The position numbers and the translations under genes are program-made. DNA of 64,000 nucleotides, from positions 806,001 through 870,000 of the forward strand of contig JBALVY010000002.1 of NCBI GenBank assembly GCA_036960375.1, written 5' to 3'. Positions 41,630 through 50,270 of this stretch are shown here, one piece after another; within the stretch, counting starts at the first letter, position 1; every line of letters begins with the position of its first letter. Source of the DNA: CAWVSB01 sp036960375 (GTDB taxonomy: Bacteria > Pseudomonadota > Gammaproteobacteria > Pseudomonadales > CAWVSB01). The notes under the pieces were generated by a model. The model was not told the DNA's origin, searched no databases, and worked only from the letters and a program-made list of their open reading frames with translations.

Positions 41630-43138
41630 ATGACATCGTTTTTCGGCCGTTGGGCTGTGGTATGTTCAATTCTACTTACGCAAGCTTGCACAACCTTGGG
41701 GCCAGACTACGTCGAGCCTCAGGTGGACTGGCTGCAATCGTGGGAAGCCGAACAGTATGGTCAAGCTCAGGCAGCCGCGACAGGGCAGCCAGATCTGTCT
41801 TCCTGGTGGAACGTTTTCAATGATCCACTGCTTAATCAGTTAATTGAAACCGCCCGTGTTAAGAATCCTGGTTTACGTATTGCCGGCTTAAGAATTGCCG
41901 AGAGTCGGGCGCTGTTGGGTATCGCCACCGGCAGTCAGTATCCGCAATATCAGCAGGCTAATGGTTCGCTTGCTCGTATCAACAGTGGGGAGAGCGGGGG
42001 TGAGCATCAACAATTTAATAATTATGACCTGGGCTTTGATGTGGCGTGGGAAGCCGATTTTTGGGGCAAGTACCGGCGTGCTATCGAATCCGCCGATGCA
42101 GCATTTTTCGCTTCGGTCACTAACCAGCAGAACGTACAAGTCATTCTTGCCGCTCAGGTAACCCAGCTGTACTTTTCGTATAGAACCACTACCAAACAAA
42201 TAGAAATTGCCAAGATGAACGCTGATCTGCAACAGCGTAGTTATGATATCACCGGAGCGCGATTCAGCAGTGGGCAGGATTCTGAACTGGATTTGCAGCA
42301 GGCGAAGGCACAGTATCTAGCCACTAAGTCATCTATCCCCACGCTTGAAATTGCACAGCGGCAAATAAAAAACGCCTTAGGCGCGCTATTGGGGCGTGCA
42401 CCCGGCCAGTTTGAAGAATTGACAGCTGAGGTACAGGAATTACCAGTTCTGGAGTCTAGTGTTGTAGAGTCGGTGCCGGCAGGTCTGTTGATTAGCCGGC
42501 CGGATATTCGCACTGCGGCTTTACAAGTAGCTGCCCAGTCGGCACAGGTAGGTATTGCCGAGACAGATATTTATCCCTCGATATCTCTGTTTGGCACAAT
42601 TGGTTGGTCGGGAAATTCTCTGGCTGACAGTAGCAATGCCACCAACCTGGCTTTCGGCCCCAGCTTTACCTGGAATGTGCTCAATTACGGGCGCATAAAA
42701 AATAATGTTCGGGTGCAGGACGCTCGCTTGCAGCAGACCATAGAGAATTACCAAAACAGCGTATTGCTGGCCGCCAAAGAAGTAGATGATGCCGCTATCA
42801 GTGTGGTCAAGATAGAGGAACAGCAGCAATTGTTAGCTGAATCATTGGCCTCCTCGGAGCGCGCACTGAAACTGTCTACGAGTCGCTATCAAGAGGGCTA
42901 TTCCGATTTTCAGCGGGTACTTGATGCACAGCGTTCACTAGCGGCAACCTCGAATAACTATATCGCAACCAAGGGTGCGCGTATCAACGCCATAATCGCA
43001 TTTTATAAGGCCTTGGGGGCTGGCTGGACGCCAGTTACCAGCGAGTCGGCTATAGATGAAGATACACGCGAGTTAATGCAACAGCGTACTGACTGGGGCG
43101 ATCTTTTGAACACCCCACTGCCGGAGTTTACTAAATGA
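41630..43138 (+). CDS. NodT-family efflux outer-membrane lipoprotein
   Basis: A 502-residue TolC-like outer-membrane factor. The signal peptide ends with lipobox LTQAC (C20). Two outer-membrane efflux (OEP) repeats follow, with WWNVFNDPLLNQLIETA, AWEADFWGKYRRAIESA, the characteristic SRPDIR block and ARFSSGQDSELDLQQA. It forms the exit duct of a tripartite pump with the HlyD-like and DUF2955 proteins encoded next; the gene overlaps hlyD by 4 bases. Confidence 0.92.
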   Translation: MTSFFGRWAVVCSILLTQACTTLGPDYVEPQVDWLQSWEAEQYGQAQAAATGQPDLSSWWNVFNDPLLNQLIETARVKNPGLRIAGLRIAESRALLGIATGSQYPQYQQANGSLARINSGESGGEHQQFNNYDLGFDVAWEADFWGKYRRAIESADAAFFASVTNQQNVQVILAAQVTQLYFSYRTTTKQIEIAKMNADLQQRSYDITGARFSSGQDSELDLQQAKAQYLATKSSIPTLEIAQRQIKNALGALLGRAPGQFEELTAEVQELPVLESSVVESVPAGLLISRPDIRTAALQVAAQSAQVGIAETDIYPSISLFGTIGWSGNSLADSSNATNLAFGPSFTWNVLNYGRIKNNVRVQDARLQQTIENYQNSVLLAAKEVDDAAISVVKIEEQQQLLAESLASSERALKLSTSRYQEGYSDFQRVLDAQRSLAATSNNYIATKGARINAIIAFYKALGAGWTPVTSESAIDEDTRELMQQRTDWGDLLNTPLPEFTK

Positions 43139-44316
43139 CAGACCAGCCTGAGAATGCTTCGATGGATCCAGAGCATACTGAAAGTGCCGCGACCAGCAAA
43201 CCGGAATCGAAAGCGGAGACGCAAGCGGATGCCAGTGCCAATAATACGGTGAAGCGAGGTGGTTTGATCGTCTTGCTGATCATCGTTTTGAGTTTGACAT
43301 GGTATTTATCGGCAGACCGTTATACGCCGTCTACTGATCAAGCCCGAGTGCAAGGTTATGTAGTTGGGGTTGCGCCGCAGGTGTCTGGCGTGGTGACCGA
43401 AGTGTGGGTAAAAAATAACCAGTTGGTCGAGGCCGAAGAACGCTTGTTTCAGGTTGATACCGAGCAATATGATATCTCACTGGCACGTGCAAAAGCAGAT
43501 ATGGAAAATGCCGAGCGACAAGTTGACGCGGGTGGAGCTTCTGTTGATGCGGCACGGGCCAATTTGCGAGCAGCGCAGGCGGGGCTGGTGAAGGCCGAGA
43601 AAGATACTCAGCGCTTAACCCGTTTGCGTGAAAAAGATTCGGGAACAATATCAATTCGTCGTTTGGAACAGTCTCAGGCTAGCCTCGATCAAGCTCGATC
43701 TAAAGTCACTGCGGCCGAGGCCGATATTGAAAGGGCGATTGAGCAAAGCGGTGGTGGCGAGGGCGAAGATAACACCATTCTGAAGACGGCCATTACCGCT
43801 GTTGAACAAGCGGAACTTGAGCTCTATCGTACCGTGGTGCGCGCCTCTACTCAGGGCGTCATTACAGATCTTCACACAGAAATTGGTCTTTACGCGGCGG
43901 CGGGTAATCCGGTGATGACTCTGGTGGCCATGAAGGATGTTTGGGTGAGGGCAGAATTTACCGAAAACAACCTTGGGCATATGCGTGCAGGCGTTCCGGT
44001 TGAGATTATCTTTGATGCCTTGCCTGGAAATATATATCAAGGAAAGATAAGCAGTATTGGCCTGGGTATCAGCGCTGGAAAAACGTCGCCGCCCGGCACC
44101 TTGCCCGAAATTAGCAATAATAGAGACTGGCTGCGTCAATCACAGCGTTTTCCCGTCAATGTGAGTTTTGATATAGGACAGGACAAAATTCTAAATGATC
44201 AGCTGCGGGTAGGCGGTCAGGCCACCGTTATTGCCTATAGCGAAGATGCCACAATTCTCAAATGGCTCGGTAAGTTCTACATCAGGGTGTTGAGCTTGTT
44301 GTCTTACGCCTACTAA
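43135..44316 (+). CDS. HlyD/EmrA-family periplasmic adaptor
   Basis: A 393-residue membrane-fusion protein: acidic N-terminal tail, one transmembrane helix (about 42-59), biotinyl-lipoyl-like domain (QARVQGYVVGVAPQVSGVVTEVWVKNNQLVEA), a long coiled-coil hairpin (about 110-215) and a C-terminal beta-barrel with VWVRAEFTENNLGHMRAGVPVEI. It links the inner-membrane DUF2955 protein to the NodT duct. Substrates of such EmrA/AaeA-like systems are often aromatic acids or drugs; not determinable here. Confidence 0.92.
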   Translation: MTDQPENASMDPEHTESAATSKPESKAETQADASANNTVKRGGLIVLLIIVLSLTWYLSADRYTPSTDQARVQGYVVGVAPQVSGVVTEVWVKNNQLVEAEERLFQVDTEQYDISLARAKADMENAERQVDAGGASVDAARANLRAAQAGLVKAEKDTQRLTRLREKDSGTISIRRLEQSQASLDQARSKVTAAEADIERAIEQSGGGEGEDNTILKTAITAVEQAELELYRTVVRASTQGVITDLHTEIGLYAAAGNPVMTLVAMKDVWVRAEFTENNLGHMRAGVPVEIIFDALPGNIYQGKISSIGLGISAGKTSPPGTLPEISNNRDWLRQSQRFPVNVSFDIGQDKILNDQLRVGGQATVIAYSEDATILKWLGKFYIRVLSLLSYAY

Positions 44317-44334
44317 TGAGGGTGTTCAATTAGT

Positions 44335-45354
44335 ATGGACGTATCTGCCCGCCGTGTTTTTCGCTTGAGTCTGACGGTATCGTTATCGTTGGCCATCGCT
44401 TACGGTATGGCACTTGAATTCCCTTACCTTGCTCCAATATTTGGTTTCATGCTGTCGGCCAAGCCACAACCTCCGATGGGTCTAAAAGGCCTGCTCGGTC
44501 TCAGTCTTTTGTTGTCTCTGACGCTAGGTATTGGTTTGCTGCTTATTCCGATTCTCATCAACTACCCCCTAACGGGCTTGGTGTTGGTGGGCTTGGGTTT
44601 GTTTTTGAGTAACTACATTAGCATCCATCTCGGCAAGGGCCCGGTGGGAGCCCTAATGACAATGGGGATTACCCTGATATCGGCTGCCGGTTATGCCAGC
44701 TTTGGTCTTGCTGTAGACCTGATTAGCGGCCTGATTGTGGGTGTTACGGTTGCTGTAGTCTGCCAGTGGATAATCTATCCATTTTTTCCGGAAGACGATA
44801 ACGCGCCAGCCGTTCCTGATCCAGTTACCCCGGAGTCACAGTCAATCTGGATTGCTGCGCGAGCCACCCTGATTATTATGCCCACCTACTTACTTGGCTT
44901 AATTAATCCCTCGGTTTACCTTTCTACCATTATGAAAGCGGTGAATTTGGGGCAGCAGGCGTCTGAATCTCACTCAAAGGATGCTGGCAAGGAGTTGCTT
45001 GGCTCCACCATGGCTGGCGGCATATTGTCGATGTGCATCTGGTTTGGCCTCAGTATAGCGCCTAACCTGTGGATGTTTTTTCTGTGGATATTGCTGTTTA
45101 GTCTTTATGTCTCGGCCAAATTTTATGGCGTAAGCCCCAGCCGTTTTCAGCCAAGCTATTGGTCGAGTGTATTAATAACGACGTTGATCCTTGTTGGCCC
45201 GGCAGTTGCCGACAGCGCCAATGGTAAAGACGTATACAAAGCATTCGCGATTAGGATCAGCTTGTTCGTCGCTGTTGCGATATATGCGTGGCTAGCGATA
45301 AAAGTACTCGATTATTGGAAGAATAGAAAAGCGCATTCCCCGATGCCTGAATAG
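44335..45354 (+). CDS. DUF2955/FUSC-like inner-membrane efflux protein
   Basis: A 339-residue membrane protein with about 9-10 helices and an opening typical of the DUF2955/FUSC group: RVFRLSLTVSLSLAIAYGMALEFPYLAPIFGFML. These act as the inner-membrane component paired with an HlyD-like adaptor, as in AaeAB-type pumps. It lies 18 bases after the adaptor gene and is convergent with the yghU-like gene, 8 bases away. No ATPase or MFS partner is present, so the transporter would be driven by ion gradients. Confidence 0.85.
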   Translation: MDVSARRVFRLSLTVSLSLAIAYGMALEFPYLAPIFGFMLSAKPQPPMGLKGLLGLSLLLSLTLGIGLLLIPILINYPLTGLVLVGLGLFLSNYISIHLGKGPVGALMTMGITLISAAGYASFGLAVDLISGLIVGVTVAVVCQWIIYPFFPEDDNAPAVPDPVTPESQSIWIAARATLIIMPTYLLGLINPSVYLSTIMKAVNLGQQASESHSKDAGKELLGSTMAGGILSMCIWFGLSIAPNLWMFFLWILLFSLYVSAKFYGVSPSRFQPSYWSSVLITTLILVGPAVADSANGKDVYKAFAIRISLFVAVAIYAWLAIKVLDYWKNRKAHSPMPE

Positions 45355-45362
45355 GGGGAGGC

Positions 45363-46205
45363 TCAGTCCAGATCGCTGGAGTTGTGCCGCTCGGGCGCTT
45401 GTCCTTCGACTGCACCCCAGCTGCGATTGACTTTTCGTCCTCTTTTTACCGCGGGACGATCGCCAATTTCTTGCGCCCATCGCAGCACATTGGTATATGA
45501 CTGTACATCCAGAAATTCAGCCGCATCGTATAGTTTTCCCTGCACTAGCGCGCCGTACCAGGCGTAATTAGCCATGTCAGCAATATTGTATTCATCGCCG
45601 CACAAATACCGACGTGATGCCAGATTGCGATCCAGTACATCCAATTGTCGTTTCACTTCCATCGTGTAACGATTGATAGGGTACTCCAGCTTGTCTGGCG
45701 CATAGGCGTAAAAGTGGCCAAAGCCGCCGCCGAGAAAAGGTGCACTGCCGACTTGCCAGAACAACCACGACATACATTCTGCCCGAGCGGAAGGTTCGGT
45801 TGGTAGGAACGCGTTAAACTTTTCTGCCAGATAGACGAGGATAGCACCGGATTCAAATACTCTGGTCGCCGGTACAGTACTGTGGTCGAGCAGTGCCGGG
45901 ATCTTTGAGTTCGGGTTGATCTTGGTAAAGCCACTGCTAAATTGCTCACCTTCAGAGATATCAATTAGCCAGGCATCGTATTCTGCTTCGTTCTTGCCCA
46001 GCGCCAGTAGCTCTTCCAGTAGTATCGTTACTTTGACACCGTTGGGTGTCGCCAGCGAATATAGCTGTAACGGGTGCTTGCCAATGGGCAGTTCTATCTC
46101 GTGAGTTGCCCCGGCTATCGGCCGGTTGATGCTGGCGAACTTACCGCCGCTTTCACTTTCCCACGCCCATTGGGTAGGAGGGTTGTACAGGTTTACTTCG
46201 CTCAT
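45363..46205 (-). CDS. yghU: Glutathione S-transferase, YghU type
   Basis: A 280-residue protein very close in layout to YghU disulfide-bond oxidoreductase: N-terminal NRPIAGATHEIELPIGKHPLQLYSLATPNG, then a thioredoxin-like domain with NPNSKIPAL and FESGAILVYLAEKF, and an all-helical C-terminal domain with FLGGGFGHFYAYAP and DEYNIADMANYAWYG. YghU binds two glutathiones and reduces organic hydroperoxides and disulfides. It is convergent with the efflux operon, so detoxification by conjugation or reduction and export is a plausible pairing. Confidence 0.93.
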   Translation of the reverse strand: MSEVNLYNPPTQWAWESESGGKFASINRPIAGATHEIELPIGKHPLQLYSLATPNGVKVTILLEELLALGKNEAEYDAWLIDISEGEQFSSGFTKINPNSKIPALLDHSTVPATRVFESGAILVYLAEKFNAFLPTEPSARAECMSWLFWQVGSAPFLGGGFGHFYAYAPDKLEYPINRYTMEVKRQLDVLDRNLASRRYLCGDEYNIADMANYAWYGALVQGKLYDAAEFLDVQSYTNVLRWAQEIGDRPAVKRGRKVNRSWGAVEGQAPERHNSSDLD

Positions 46206-46362
46206 GGAACGCTAGCCTTGTGTATATTGAATTGATAGATTTATTATGGCGGTCTGCCATTAATGCTACTCTTCAGAAAAGCTCATGTAGTGGGCTAATC
46301 AGTTTACCTCGTCAGTCAGTCTAAAATGCCACAACTTAGCTGGTAAGGCTATCATAAATAGG

Positions 46363-46414
46363 GGACAGACCACGTTAAATCACCCGTGCCGGGTTTGTTA
46401 AACGTGGTCTGTCC
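46363..46414. repeat. Perfect inverted repeat GGACAGACCACGTT (REP-like)
   Basis: Two 14-base arms (46363-46376 and 46401-46414) around a 24-base loop. GGGGACAGACCACGTT-type sequences accompany REP-associated tyrosine transposases in gammaproteobacteria, but none is encoded here. It could also fold as a terminator for the gene at 46428, though it has no T-run. The rest of 46206-46427 shows no gene. Confidence 0.6.
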
Positions 46415-46427
46415 TTCATTGCGGTTG

Positions 46428-46901
46428 TTAGGAGTTTTCAAGGCTTTTAATTTCAGATTCAATAAAGTTTACAAAGTCGCTTCCATACATGTGGGTTCCC
46501 AGCCTTGACCACCAGTTCCTGGTCCCCTTGCCGCGTATCCAAAACTTTATTATAGCCAGATTCTCGAACCAATCAGATTCATTCAGGGCTCCACGATAAT
46601 GCTGAACATAGCCGGCTGAAAACACTGAAAAAGCCTGAAAAGCCAAATTTGAAAATCGATAAAAATCCTCAGTATTTAATGACTGGAGGTCCTCACGACC
46701 TCGAACAAACACATCGTTAATTTCAGGAAATTCGACCAGCGTCTTAAGAAAGTCAGTGTACATTCGCGAAGCCAAGAGCTTGGACTCTACCTTCGATGCA
46801 CAGACGCTTGCGCGTACTTGCACAGCCAGAAAAAGAAGCGACAAAATAACTCCGCAAGCCGCAACTGTCTCCGCTATTGATCCTACTGCATCCCAATTCA
46901 T
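46428..46901 (-). CDS. Small membrane-anchored protein of unknown function
   Basis: A 157-residue protein with one N-terminal transmembrane helix (about 5-28: GSIAETVAACGVILSLLFLAVQVR) and a soluble, mostly helical domain with FVRGREDLQSLNTEDFYRF. The pattern of an N-terminal helix, 'AVQVR' and a FYRFSNLAFQ core is common among DUF4760-type or uncharacterised proteins. The ATG at 46901 begins the anchor; a start at 46922 adds MLTWRKT. No partner gene is adjacent. Confidence 0.62.
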   Translation of the reverse strand: MNWDAVGSIAETVAACGVILSLLFLAVQVRASVCASKVESKLLASRMYTDFLKTLVEFPEINDVFVRGREDLQSLNTEDFYRFSNLAFQAFSVFSAGYVQHYRGALNESDWFENLAIIKFWIRGKGTRNWWSRLGTHMYGSDFVNFIESEIKSLENS

Positions 46902-47068
46902 AGTTTTTCTCCATGTCAACAACGGACGTAATGGCCCGCAGATGGACTCGCGATAGTGCGTTCGAGTGACGAAGCCGCCTTAGTACTGCGGCTTGATATA
47001 CCACCATGGCTTTTCAAAGCGACGTGTTTTTCTACTTTAAGCCAATGATTAAGGTTAAATTTTACCTA

Positions 47069-48010
47069 TTACGCGGCGACATATTCAATCAACGGCGTCA
47101 GCGCAGTCAAAATTTTCTGTTGCTGTTGATCGCTGATTTTGTCAAACAGCGCACGCTGAAACCGCTCTACCTGTACGCCGGACACAATGTACTGGTGACG
47201 ATAGGCTTTAAGAAGCAGCGCGGCTACAGCGTCATATTGTTCGCTATTGAGGCTTGTACCTGAATTTTCGCAGAAATATCGTGCGTCGGCGGCAGATTGT
47301 GCCTGGAGAATGCCATCCACGGCCACTACCAGATCGATCAGGTCATTTACGCCCTGTTCAATCTGCGCGTCGTCGAGCGAAGCGTGCACTCGCTGCCACT
47401 CCAGTTCATCAAGGGTGGCGTGTTGGGCTTCCTCCAGCCAATGGTAATGAAAAATATCTTTAAACAGCGGTGACAATCCGGCATCGTCTTTAATGCTGTG
47501 TAGGTAATGTACCTGTGTAAAAATTTCAATATGGCAGGTCAGTGCCAGTACCGCCCAGGATGACTTACTCAAAACGGCTTGAGCCACATCGTCGGGATTT
47601 GCAGTCATTACATAGCCTTCTGGCATGACTGCTGCAGCGAGGTTCTCGGTGCGGCGAAACAGCTCCTGGTGCTTGAGCTCTTCCTGGCTGAACTGGATCA
47701 GCGCCGATAAGATTGTCTGGTCGCCAAGTACGTGATCCCCGGACAACTCCAGAATCTTGGCATTAATGAAACGCTCCACCAGGCCAAAAATGTAGGCGTA
47801 ACTACGACCCTGGACTTGGCTGAGAAAGCATTGCTGATCATCGGTAAGAAACGTCAATTGCCTGACTAGCGACAGTGAATCCGGCAGGAACTTGTGCTGG
47901 CGTTCGAGGGCGCGAAACTTAATCACATCGGTGTCGATATCCCAGTTCACCTTGTGGGCATGGTTTAGGCATTTCTGGTAAGGGTCTGCGGGGTTGGTGT
48001 AAGCGTTCAT
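47069..48010 (-). CDS. Ferritin-like diiron protein (AurF-like, uncertain)
   Basis: A 313-residue, largely helical protein. Carboxylate/His patterns fit a ferritin-like diiron fold: VERFINAKILE, QEELKHQELFRR, LTCHIEIFTQVHY and HWLEEAQHATLDELEW. The EExxH-like pairs suggest two metal ligand sets as in AurF-type N-oxygenases or related diiron enzymes; the substrate is unknown. It lies downstream of the hydrolase-LuxR regulator gene on the same strand, but a hairpin after that gene separates them, so its promoter is probably its own (48011-48103). Confidence 0.6.
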   Translation of the reverse strand: MNAYTNPADPYQKCLNHAHKVNWDIDTDVIKFRALERQHKFLPDSLSLVRQLTFLTDDQQCFLSQVQGRSYAYIFGLVERFINAKILELSGDHVLGDQTILSALIQFSQEELKHQELFRRTENLAAAVMPEGYVMTANPDDVAQAVLSKSSWAVLALTCHIEIFTQVHYLHSIKDDAGLSPLFKDIFHYHWLEEAQHATLDELEWQRVHASLDDAQIEQGVNDLIDLVVAVDGILQAQSAADARYFCENSGTSLNSEQYDAVAALLLKAYRHQYIVSGVQVERFQRALFDKISDQQQQKILTALTPLIEYVAA

Positions 48011-48103
48011 CGGCGTAATCTCTAATCGGTTTAAGGAGGAGATACTATGACTAAATTCATTCGATGACGCGTGAGGCCATTACCTCATTTTTCCAAAACG
48101 GGA

Positions 48104-48121
48104 CTGGGACATTTGTCCCAG
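48104..48121 (-). terminator. Hairpin after hydrolase-LuxR gene
   Basis: Stem CTGGGACA/TGTCCCAG with a minimal loop, 4 bases past the LuxR-type gene stop on the minus strand; a TCCCGTTTT stretch follows. Probable terminator of moderate strength. Confidence 0.55.
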
Positions 48122-48125
48122 ATGC

Positions 48126-49193
48126 TTAGATCCCCAATGCCTTGGCCATAACAATGGCTTGTGAACGAGAGTTTACCCCAAGCTTGTCGAAAACATGGGT
48201 GATATGATTACGGACGGTTTTTTCACTGATAAACAGGTTGTCAGCAATTTCCCTGTTATTGAGACCGCGAGCGACTTCGGTAAATATTTGCATCTCTCGC
48301 TTTGATAAACTTTCCAACCGCGCCGGGTCTGCCGCTGTGCTATTTGCAATCTGCTGGTTGGGCACTGGCAAGAAAGCCGCTAGCACCTTTTTGAATTCCT
48401 GCCAGCCGGGTTCATCTTCCAGCAGTAGGTGATTGCCGCTATCGATACTCGCAAATTGGGCGCCGGGGATTTCGCTGGCAATATCAATAACCATTGAGGG
48501 GTTGATTACCTGCTCGCGGGCAACCTGAATCACCAGTGTGGGCACCCGCAATTCCTTCAGTTTTGAAAAAACGCTCAACTGGGACAGCACTGCCATAAAC
48601 TGCGAGGCCACTTCCTTGGTAGCGCTGTTAGTCTGCAGTTCCGCATACCATTGGCGCGTTTCAGCCGACGAATCCGGCAGAAACAGATTTGCAAACATCG
48701 ATGCAAAGGCCATATTACCTTCGCCCCAGCCGGTACTGACAAGCTGTTCCATAGCAGCCCACTGCGCAGCCCATGGATTTTTCCGCCCGCTCCAGCCAGT
48801 AACGTGGGGTGCGTAGAGAATTAACTGACTCACTCGATCGGGGTGGCGCACGGCGTATTCCACCGAGACAGCCGCACCCTGAGAAAGGCCAAGCAAGGGG
48901 AACCTCTCCAGCTCAAGTTTATCGACAACTGCCTCCAGATCGTCCACCCAATCACTGAACTTGATCTGGCCGACATCGGTTTGAGACAACCCGGTGCCAC
49001 GTGGATCGTAGCGCACCAAGGTGTGCCGCGAGGAAAGATAATGCAGCCAGTGCGCCCACACAGGACTATTCCAGTCGTGGTGAACGTGGGTCATCCAGGT
49101 ACCGGCTTTGACTAGGGGCGGACCTTCGCCAGATAAGGCGTAGGCAATATTAGTGCTATCTTTTGAACGTACAAACGCTATACGTTGCTGCAT
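48126..49193 (-). CDS. LuxR-family regulator with N-terminal alpha/beta hydrolase domain
   Basis: A 355-residue fusion. The N-terminal alpha/beta-hydrolase domain (about 1-270) has nucleophile Ser in LLGLSQGAAVSVE, DPRGTGLSQ and a terminal His in SGNHLLLEDEPGW. The C-terminal LuxR helix-turn-helix (about 290-355) reads LSKREMQIFTEVARGLNNREIADNLF, then SEKTVRNHITHVFDKLGV. The hydrolase domain may serve as a ligand sensor rather than an enzyme. The likely target is itself, the ferritin-like gene downstream, or the divergent sigma-factor gene; none can be shown. Confidence 0.88.
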   Translation of the reverse strand: MQQRIAFVRSKDSTNIAYALSGEGPPLVKAGTWMTHVHHDWNSPVWAHWLHYLSSRHTLVRYDPRGTGLSQTDVGQIKFSDWVDDLEAVVDKLELERFPLLGLSQGAAVSVEYAVRHPDRVSQLILYAPHVTGWSGRKNPWAAQWAAMEQLVSTGWGEGNMAFASMFANLFLPDSSAETRQWYAELQTNSATKEVASQFMAVLSQLSVFSKLKELRVPTLVIQVAREQVINPSMVIDIASEIPGAQFASIDSGNHLLLEDEPGWQEFKKVLAAFLPVPNQQIANSTAADPARLESLSKREMQIFTEVARGLNNREIADNLFISEKTVRNHITHVFDKLGVNSRSQAIVMAKALGI

Positions 49194-49649
49194 AAATATT
49201 TTCCCTATTATCCGATGATGAAGAAGCTTAGTATCTTTTTCATTTTATTTTTTCCTGGTTTGTTTTACGCCTAACGATCCTTCCAAAACGACTGTCAGGC
49301 TTACTCTGAGAGTAGAGTAATATTCCAATAATGCCAGTTCATAAGGAGGTGGCTAGAATCGAGCTAAGCCACAGCGTTGGAGCAGCTATCAATGGGGTGG
49401 GGCTGGTAATATCGCTGGAGTCGGTGTCGCTCAAGGAGTAACATGAGGATAAAGCGACATAATGCTAATAATATTGTAAGTGTTTGATTTTTAATTATAT
49501 TTTATCTATTTTTCAGTCGGGCCTTGGTCTAGTTGGGTGCTTTATTGTGATAATTCAACTATTTTTGCCCCTTTATAGCGGAAAATCTGTTCTGAGTCGT
49601 CTGTATATTCAGAGGCGCTATCATTCGAGCAAGAGCGAGCCCCAGCAAT
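49194..49649. other. Gene-free divergent region between luxR-type and ECF sigma genes
   Basis: 456 bases, AT-rich in the right half, presumably holding the promoters of both divergent genes. A short frame (GTG 49350 region, about 30 codons, ending TAA near 49440) begins inside an AAGGAGGTGG sequence and so has no separate ribosome-binding site; it resembles nothing known. No clear operators were found. Confidence 0.55.
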
Positions 49650-50270
49650 ATGGAAAATACAGATAAGCTAAGCACTACCTATTTATCGATCTATGCAGGT
49701 CTCACGCGGGCTGTGGCTCGTATTGTGCCGCCTAAAGAGATTGAAGATATTGTGCAGGAAACCTACGTTAAGGTGTGCCAGGTCAAGCATAAGGAAAAAA
49801 TCGAACATCCTCGATCTTTTCTTTATCGAACGGCCCGCAATCTCGCTTTCGACTATCTTAAAAAGGCAGAAACCCAGCGAGCGGACAGCGTCGGTGACGA
49901 TGCATTTCTGTTTGATGCGGATACTGATGACTTTAAAGATGACATCTATGAGCAAGTGGCAAAAAACGAAGAGTTTGCTCAATTCTGCGACGCGGTTAGA
50001 CAGTTGCCGGTTCAGTGCAGAAAAGTATTTGTACTGAAAAAAGTGTATGGATATTCTCAGCAAGAAATAGCTCAGGAGCTCGAGTTAAGCCAAAGTACAG
50101 TAGAGAAACATGTTGCTACCGGTATTAAACGATGTACCTATTATATGATGAGTCAGGGAGGGCAGGGCGATACCCCTGATTTTATGAAAAGCCGTATAGA
50201 TAAATCCAAAAACAAACCCCGTTCAATATTTTCCGCATCAGTGTCGCCAGTCTCGGGAGATAAATCATGA
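49650..50270 (+). CDS. ECF sigma factor (FecI-like)
   Basis: A 206-residue extracytoplasmic-function sigma factor. The sigma-2 region (about 10-75) has PKEIEDIVQETYVKV, HPRSFLYRTARNLAFDYLKK; the sigma-4 region (about 120-175) has LPVQCRKVFVLKKVYGYSQQEIAQELELSQSTVEKHVATG. The C-terminal tail (about 175-206) is longer than usual. It overlaps the FecR-like anti-sigma gene by 4 bases (ATGA) and precedes a TonB transducer-receptor, so it is a cell-surface-signalling sigma factor. No strong ribosome-binding site precedes the ATG. Confidence 0.93.
   Translation: MENTDKLSTTYLSIYAGLTRAVARIVPPKEIEDIVQETYVKVCQVKHKEKIEHPRSFLYRTARNLAFDYLKKAETQRADSVGDDAFLFDADTDDFKDDIYEQVAKNEEFAQFCDAVRQLPVQCRKVFVLKKVYGYSQQEIAQELELSQSTVEKHVATGIKRCTYYMMSQGGQGDTPDFMKSRIDKSKNKPRSIFSASVSPVSGDKS

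Noticed and set aside
48047..48067. Six-codon plus-strand frame with a perfect AAGGAGGAG site (MTKFIR)
   Set aside because: It lies on the opposite strand to both neighbours and is too short; no leader or attenuator hairpin follows.
49350..49440. Thirty-codon GTG frame upstream of the sigma factor gene
   Set aside because: Its start codon is inside the AAGGAGGTGG sequence, leaving no proper ribosome-binding site, and there is no homology.
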